Of a DNA stretch of 11,005 bases, positions 8,357 through 11,005 are shown one piece after another. The notes under the pieces were generated by a model. That model worked only from the letters and a program-made list of their open reading frames with translations. It ran no database searches and had not been told where the DNA came from. Source of the DNA: Pseudomonadota bacterium (GTDB taxonomy: Bacteria > Pseudomonadota > Gammaproteobacteria > SZUA-229); the NCBI GenBank assembly GCA_030836935.1, contig JAUPMA010000019.1, positions 1-11,005 on the forward strand. Direction: 5' to 3'. Made by a program: the position numbers and the translations under genes. Position 1 is the first letter of the stretch. Each line of letters starts with the position of its first letter.

Positions 8357-9349
8357 TTAACCCTGAACTTCTGCATACTGCGAAGCCATCTTCCTAGTTT
8401 CATATGCCAACTTATCACGTAGTGTCTTTGGTGCCAACACAATCACATCAGAACCGTGTTTCAGAATATCCATGATGAGCTCCCGATCATCGTAATAGGG
8501 AAATTCCAGTTGGTAGCTGCCATCTTTCAGAAAATGCCCGCTTTGTTGTTCATGCCAATGTTCTGCCGTAATCCAGCGCGCGCGTTCGGCGGTGAATAAT
8601 AGCCTGGCCGTTTGGCGTTTATGCCCAGTGCCGCTGAAAATGCCATAGCCGGGGCCGAGCACATGCTCCAGTGTTTTGCGTGCAATATCTTTTGCGGGGG
8701 TATTCAGGATGGTGCAGTGCTGTATCGAATCCACGCTGAAGGTGCGCAGCTCGTTGCGCAAATGGCACCAGCCATCCAGATACCAGTTTTCGCGGTAATA
8801 CATTAAACGTTGTGGTGATACCTCGCGTTCGGTAGCTTCACCCTTGCCACGCGAAAAATAAGCCATGTGTAAACGCTTGCGGTTGATGGTGGCTGATCCC
8901 ACCTTTTCAAAATGCGCCAGTTTCAACTGGCGTTTGCCCACACCGGCAATAAGTATCCGCTTGCGTATTTCGTCCGCCGGATTATCAGCTGTGCCCAATA
9001 AGCCATTAAGACGGCTGAGCAGTGGATTAACGTGCGATGCCAACAGCCCGCCCGGATCAATATTACCCAGCAAGTGTTGCATGGTCAGCAGTGCATGTAT
9101 CTCGCTGGGTGAGAACCAAAGGCCCGGCAGTTCATACTGCTTGCCGGTTTTGGGCACCGATTCAAACCGATAACCCCGCAACTCCCGATCCCAAACAATC
9201 GGTGCGTTCATGCGGTTGCGCATGTACTCAATGTCGCGTTTCAACGTGGCGGGCGAGACCTCCAGCGCCTCCAGCAGATTGTTGAAGGTGATAGCCCGGT
9301 GCTCGCTCAATAGCTGATCTATACGGTAAAAACGTTCGGTACGATCCAT
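8357..9349 (-). CDS. HTH and WYL-domain transcriptional regulator (YafY-like)
   Basis: A 330-residue regulator with the usual three-part layout: a DeoR/HTH_11-type winged helix at about 1-62 (recognition region VSPATLKRDIEYMRN at 31-45), a WYL domain at about 145-225 with its hallmark NWYLDGW (188-194), and a C-terminal WCX-type extension at about 245-325. WYL domains sense ligands such as nucleic acids or nucleotides, and related proteins (for example PafBC, CapW and BrxR) control DNA-damage or anti-phage genes. AAAGGA precedes the ATG by 7 bases. The gene is divergent from the 134-residue protein and Sir2 genes, with 102 bases between the start codons, which suggests that it controls them and itself. 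The ligand and whether it represses or activates cannot be told from sequence. Confidence 0.92.
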   Translation of the reverse strand: MDRTERFYRIDQLLSEHRAITFNNLLEALEVSPATLKRDIEYMRNRMNAPIVWDRELRGYRFESVPKTGKQYELPGLWFSPSEIHALLTMQHLLGNIDPGGLLASHVNPLLSRLNGLLGTADNPADEIRKRILIAGVGKRQLKLAHFEKVGSATINRKRLHMAYFSRGKGEATEREVSPQRLMYYRENWYLDGWCHLRNELRTFSVDSIQHCTILNTPAKDIARKTLEHVLGPGYGIFSGTGHKRQTARLLFTAERARWITAEHWHEQQSGHFLKDGSYQLEFPYYDDRELIMDILKHGSDVIVLAPKTLRDKLAYETRKMASQYAEVQG

Positions 9350-9451
9350 AAAGCCATCCTTTTGTGTGGCTCATCTCTTGAGCCTGCGAGCTGGTAATCT
9401 AGGCTCGTAAGGCAATAAAAGCAAATGACAACAAACCAAGAGGAATCCACC
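9350..9451. promoter_or_regulatory. Divergent promoter region with inverted repeat, candidate WYL operator
   Basis: This 102-base region must hold the promoters for both the WYL gene (leftward) and the three-gene set (rightward). GAGCCT (9380-9385) and AGGCTC (9401-9406) form a perfect inverted repeat spaced by 15 bases, and CTT/AAG on the outside (9377-9379, 9409-9411) almost extends it. A dyad of about two helical turns suits binding by a regulator dimer. TTGAGC (9378) and TAATCT (9395) are promoter-like on the plus strand but are only 11 bases apart, too close for a standard sigma-70 pair, so no promoter is assigned. Confidence 0.5.
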
Positions 9452-9856
9452 ATGCCGCGTTTATCCAGTGGTCGCCACGTTGGTGCCAGTGCCGACAATA
9501 TCAAACAACTACTAACGCATGAAAATGATGAAACCGTATATGGCTTCATCGTCATGTATCGCCTGAATGTTACGCGCCCGGAACAATTGGCAGCCTACCT
9601 GGTTGTGGTCGAATTTCCTGAGAGGGATGGCAAACCGGTGCTGGAAAAAGGAAAACCGACTGGTTTTATTGTTGAAGAAGTGCTGGCTGGAAAAGCCGGG
9701 TGGCCAGCGCAGGATGTAGCCGAGTTTCGTACCTGGCTGGATGAAAAATTAAAATTCCAGTTGCAGAATGCCTGGGAAGAAATCAATCAAATGATTACCC
9801 GGCATCCAGTTTGGGGTTCCGAATTATTGGCGGACGAGGATGACAATTTCAAATAA
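9452..9856 (+). CDS. Unrecognised 134-residue protein, first gene of the WYL/Sir2 set
   Basis: I do not recognise this family. The chosen ATG at 9452 has AAGAGGAA ending 6 bases before it, an excellent ribosome binding site; an in-frame ATG at 9425 would add nine residues (MTTNQEEST) without one. The protein is soluble and acidic, with no signal peptide, membrane helix or cysteine. A basic N-terminus (MPRLSSGRHVGAS) is followed by a mixed strand/helix core (YGFIVMYRLNVT, QLAAYLVVVEF, GFIVEEVL), then a tryptophan-bearing helical part (residues 79-115: GWPAQDVAEF, TWLDEKLKFQLQNAWEEI) and an acidic tail ending ADEDDNFK. Its end overlaps the Sir2 start by 17 bases, so the two are translated together and may act together, for instance as partner or substrate; this last point is inference. 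Confidence 0.85.
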   Translation: MPRLSSGRHVGASADNIKQLLTHENDETVYGFIVMYRLNVTRPEQLAAYLVVVEFPERDGKPVLEKGKPTGFIVEEVLAGKAGWPAQDVAEFRTWLDEKLKFQLQNAWEEINQMITRHPVWGSELLADEDDNFK

Positions 9857-10682
9857 CAATAATCTTGAACGCGCCGCCGACTGGATTAGCAGAGCCGATG
9901 CGCTGGTTATCGCAGCCGGTGCCGGCATGGGTGTGGATTCCGGCTTGCCGGATTTTCGCGGCAGCGAAGGTTTCTGGAATGCCTATCCTGCACTGGGCAA
10001 ACAGAAAATAAATTTTCACGATATTGCCAACCCTGCGGCTTTTGTAAAAACACCCAAACTGGCCTGGGGTTTTTACGGACATCGGCTGAATCTGTATCGG
10101 CGCACACAACCGCATGCCGGTTTTGCCATGCTGAAAAAATGGGGCGAAGGAAAATCGTGCGGTTATAACGTGTTTACCAGCAATGTGGATGGGCAATTCC
10201 AGAAAGCCGGATTTAATGAGCAAGCCATACACGAATGCCACGGCTCCATTCATCACCTGCAATGCAGTGAATCCTGTTGTGATGAGGTGTGGCCTGCTGA
10301 TGAATTTTTACCCGATGTGGATGAAGACAATTGTTTATTGCGTAATGCCTTGCCGCAATGCAAACACTGCGGCGCATTGGTTCGCCCCAATATTCTGATG
10401 TTTGGTGATGCACACTGGCTGCAATCGCGTGCGCGTGTGCAAGCAGCGCGGCAGGATCGATGGCTGGCAAGAGCACAGCGGCCTGTGGTGGTTGAATTGG
10501 GTGCGGGCGCAGCGATTCCATCGGTGCGGCGTTTCAGTGAATGGGTGGTGCATCGTTATGGTGGCAGGCTTATTCGGATTAACGTACAGGACAGCGCAGT
10601 AAAAGAAAAGCACGGTGTCGGTATTGCGCTCACAGCCAGAGCAGCGCTGACAGAAATAGATGAGATATTGCAGAGTCCCTGA
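9840..10682 (+). CDS. Sir2-family NAD-dependent protein deacylase (sirtuin)
   Basis: A 280-residue complete sirtuin. The family reaction removes acyl groups from lysine using NAD, releasing nicotinamide and O-acyl-ADP-ribose. The NAD-binding motif GAGMGVDSGLPDFRG is at 27-41; TSNVDGQ (113-119) supplies N115 and D117; H134 in HGS is the expected catalytic base. A zinc ribbon is formed by C142 with C146 or C147 and by C174 and C177 (CKHCG), followed by RPNILMFGD (182-190). The second nucleotide loop is ELGAGAAIPSVR (219-230) rather than the common VGTSL form, and the first motif has GMGVDSG where most sirtuins have GIS..SGI, so it belongs to a divergent subfamily and substrate choice is unknown; ADP-ribosyltransferase activity is also possible. 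The zinc ribbon sets it apart from the NADase-type SIR2 domains of Thoeris or DSR defence. GGACGAGG touches the start codon closely. Confidence 0.93.
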   Translation: MTISNNNNLERAADWISRADALVIAAGAGMGVDSGLPDFRGSEGFWNAYPALGKQKINFHDIANPAAFVKTPKLAWGFYGHRLNLYRRTQPHAGFAMLKKWGEGKSCGYNVFTSNVDGQFQKAGFNEQAIHECHGSIHHLQCSESCCDEVWPADEFLPDVDEDNCLLRNALPQCKHCGALVRPNILMFGDAHWLQSRARVQAARQDRWLARAQRPVVVELGAGAAIPSVRRFSEWVVHRYGGRLIRINVQDSAVKEKHGVGIALTARAALTEIDEILQSP

Positions 10683-10753
10683 TTTTTCCCTGTTTCCCGG
10701 CAATACAACGTCTGACGTTACCCGAATGACAATAAACATGGAGTAAACGCCCC
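10683..10753 (+). promoter_or_regulatory. Short intergenic spacer with AACGTC/GACGTT palindrome
   Basis: The 71 bases between the Sir2 stop and the next ATG hold the perfect dyad AACGTC-T-GACGTT (10707-10719) and a GGAG ten bases before the start at 10754. There is no T-run after the dyad, so it is not a terminator; it may be an operator or chance. The downstream gene is probably in the same transcript. Confidence 0.4.
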
Positions 10754-11005
10754 ATGCACGCATTATTAATTGGTAAAAGATTGAAAGGCCTGGATGACGG
10801 ACACTCCCTGATCTTCCATCCAGAGCGTGCTCTTGATGAAGCGCTTCGCCACGATATGCATATCCATAAGAATATGCGCCATCGGGAATTATACAAATTA
10901 TTGCATTTGCGTAAACCGGATGGAAACAAGATTCGCCTGCATACCATTGCAGGCAACCGCAAAAGTGATCTGATCAACGAAGCCATCCTCAAGGAAAGTA
11001 ACGTG
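10754..11005 (+). CDS. Unrecognised His-rich basic protein, partial, 3' end outside window
   Basis: The frame opens at ATG 10754 and stays open to the right edge, giving 84 residues with no stop. GGAG (10740-10743) lies ten bases upstream. It begins MHALLIGKRLKGLDDGHSLI and contains nine histidines, many clustered in residues 33-51 (LRHDMHIHKNMRHREL), plus many Lys and Arg. No cysteine, signal peptide or membrane segment is seen. I recognise no domain; the basic, helical character would suit a nucleic-acid or regulatory protein, but that is only a guess. Codon use looks like that of its neighbours. It follows the sirtuin by 71 bases on the same strand, so it is probably a fourth member of this group. 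Start and coding nature are likely but rest on the open frame and ribosome binding site. Confidence 0.65.
   Translation, partial: MHALLIGKRLKGLDDGHSLIFHPERALDEALRHDMHIHKNMRHRELYKLLHLRKPDGNKIRLHTIAGNRKSDLINEAILKESNV

Noticed and set aside
9319-9555. Minus-strand open frame of 78 codons across the divergent region
   Set aside because: Overlaps both the WYL start and the 134-aa gene and would block the only promoter space for both.
10335-10763. Minus-strand open frame of 142 codons
   Set aside because: Covers the sirtuin antisense, where the plus strand has clear catalytic motifs; no domain or ribosome binding site on the minus strand.
10630-10992. Minus-strand open frame of 120 codons at the right edge
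   Set aside because: Opposes the partial His-rich gene, which has a ribosome binding site and an order consistent with an operon. It overlaps the sirtuin end and has no recognisable feature. This choice is less certain than the others.
8357-11005. Assignment to a known defence system such as Thoeris or DSR
   Set aside because: The Sir2 protein has the zinc ribbon and catalytic His of a deacylase and lacks extra fused domains; no TIR, Argonaute or nuclease partner is visible.

Overview
The window looks like chromosomal DNA from a beta- or gammaproteobacterium. This is inferred from the protein sequences and from the compact nuoA-B-C-D-E-F-G-H order with separate nuoC and nuoD genes. No species can be named from the sequence alone.

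Left and centre (1-7849, minus strand): the proximal part of an operon for the proton-pumping NADH:quinone oxidoreductase (complex I). Read in the direction of transcription it runs nuoA, nuoB, nuoC, nuoD, nuoE, nuoF, nuoG and a nuoH cut by the window edge. NuoEFG form the NADH-oxidising module, NuoB, NuoC and NuoD the connecting and quinone-reducing module, and NuoA and NuoH are membrane subunits. Most junctions are overlaps or gaps of 2-15 bases. The exception is a 152-base gap between nuoD and nuoE that holds a tandem and inverted GCGAAGAC-type repeat, which looks like an inserted intergenic element.

Boundary (7850-8356): about 500 bases without a protein gene. It contains the nuo leader, a candidate minus-strand terminator at 8115-8144, and at 8157-8178 a short stretch resembling the 3' end of a tRNA (T-loop GTTCGAGTC through terminal ACCA) with no tRNA body upstream of it. 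A tRNA followed by a terminator and then nuoA is a familiar arrangement (secG-tRNA-Leu-nuo). My reading is that 8157-8178 is the duplicated tRNA end left by an integrated element that begins here and runs rightward past the window. Short direct repeats and a palindrome lie just inside it.

Right (8357-11005): an accessory gene group. A WYL-domain regulator (minus strand) is divergent from three plus-strand genes: an unrecognised 134-residue protein, a Sir2-family NAD-dependent deacylase overlapping it by 17 bases, and a His-rich unrecognised protein cut by the right edge. The regulator and the three genes share a 102-base divergent region with an inverted repeat that could be the operator. WYL regulators often control stress or anti-phage loci, so this is the part most worth pursuing. 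No defence or modification role is shown by the sequence itself.
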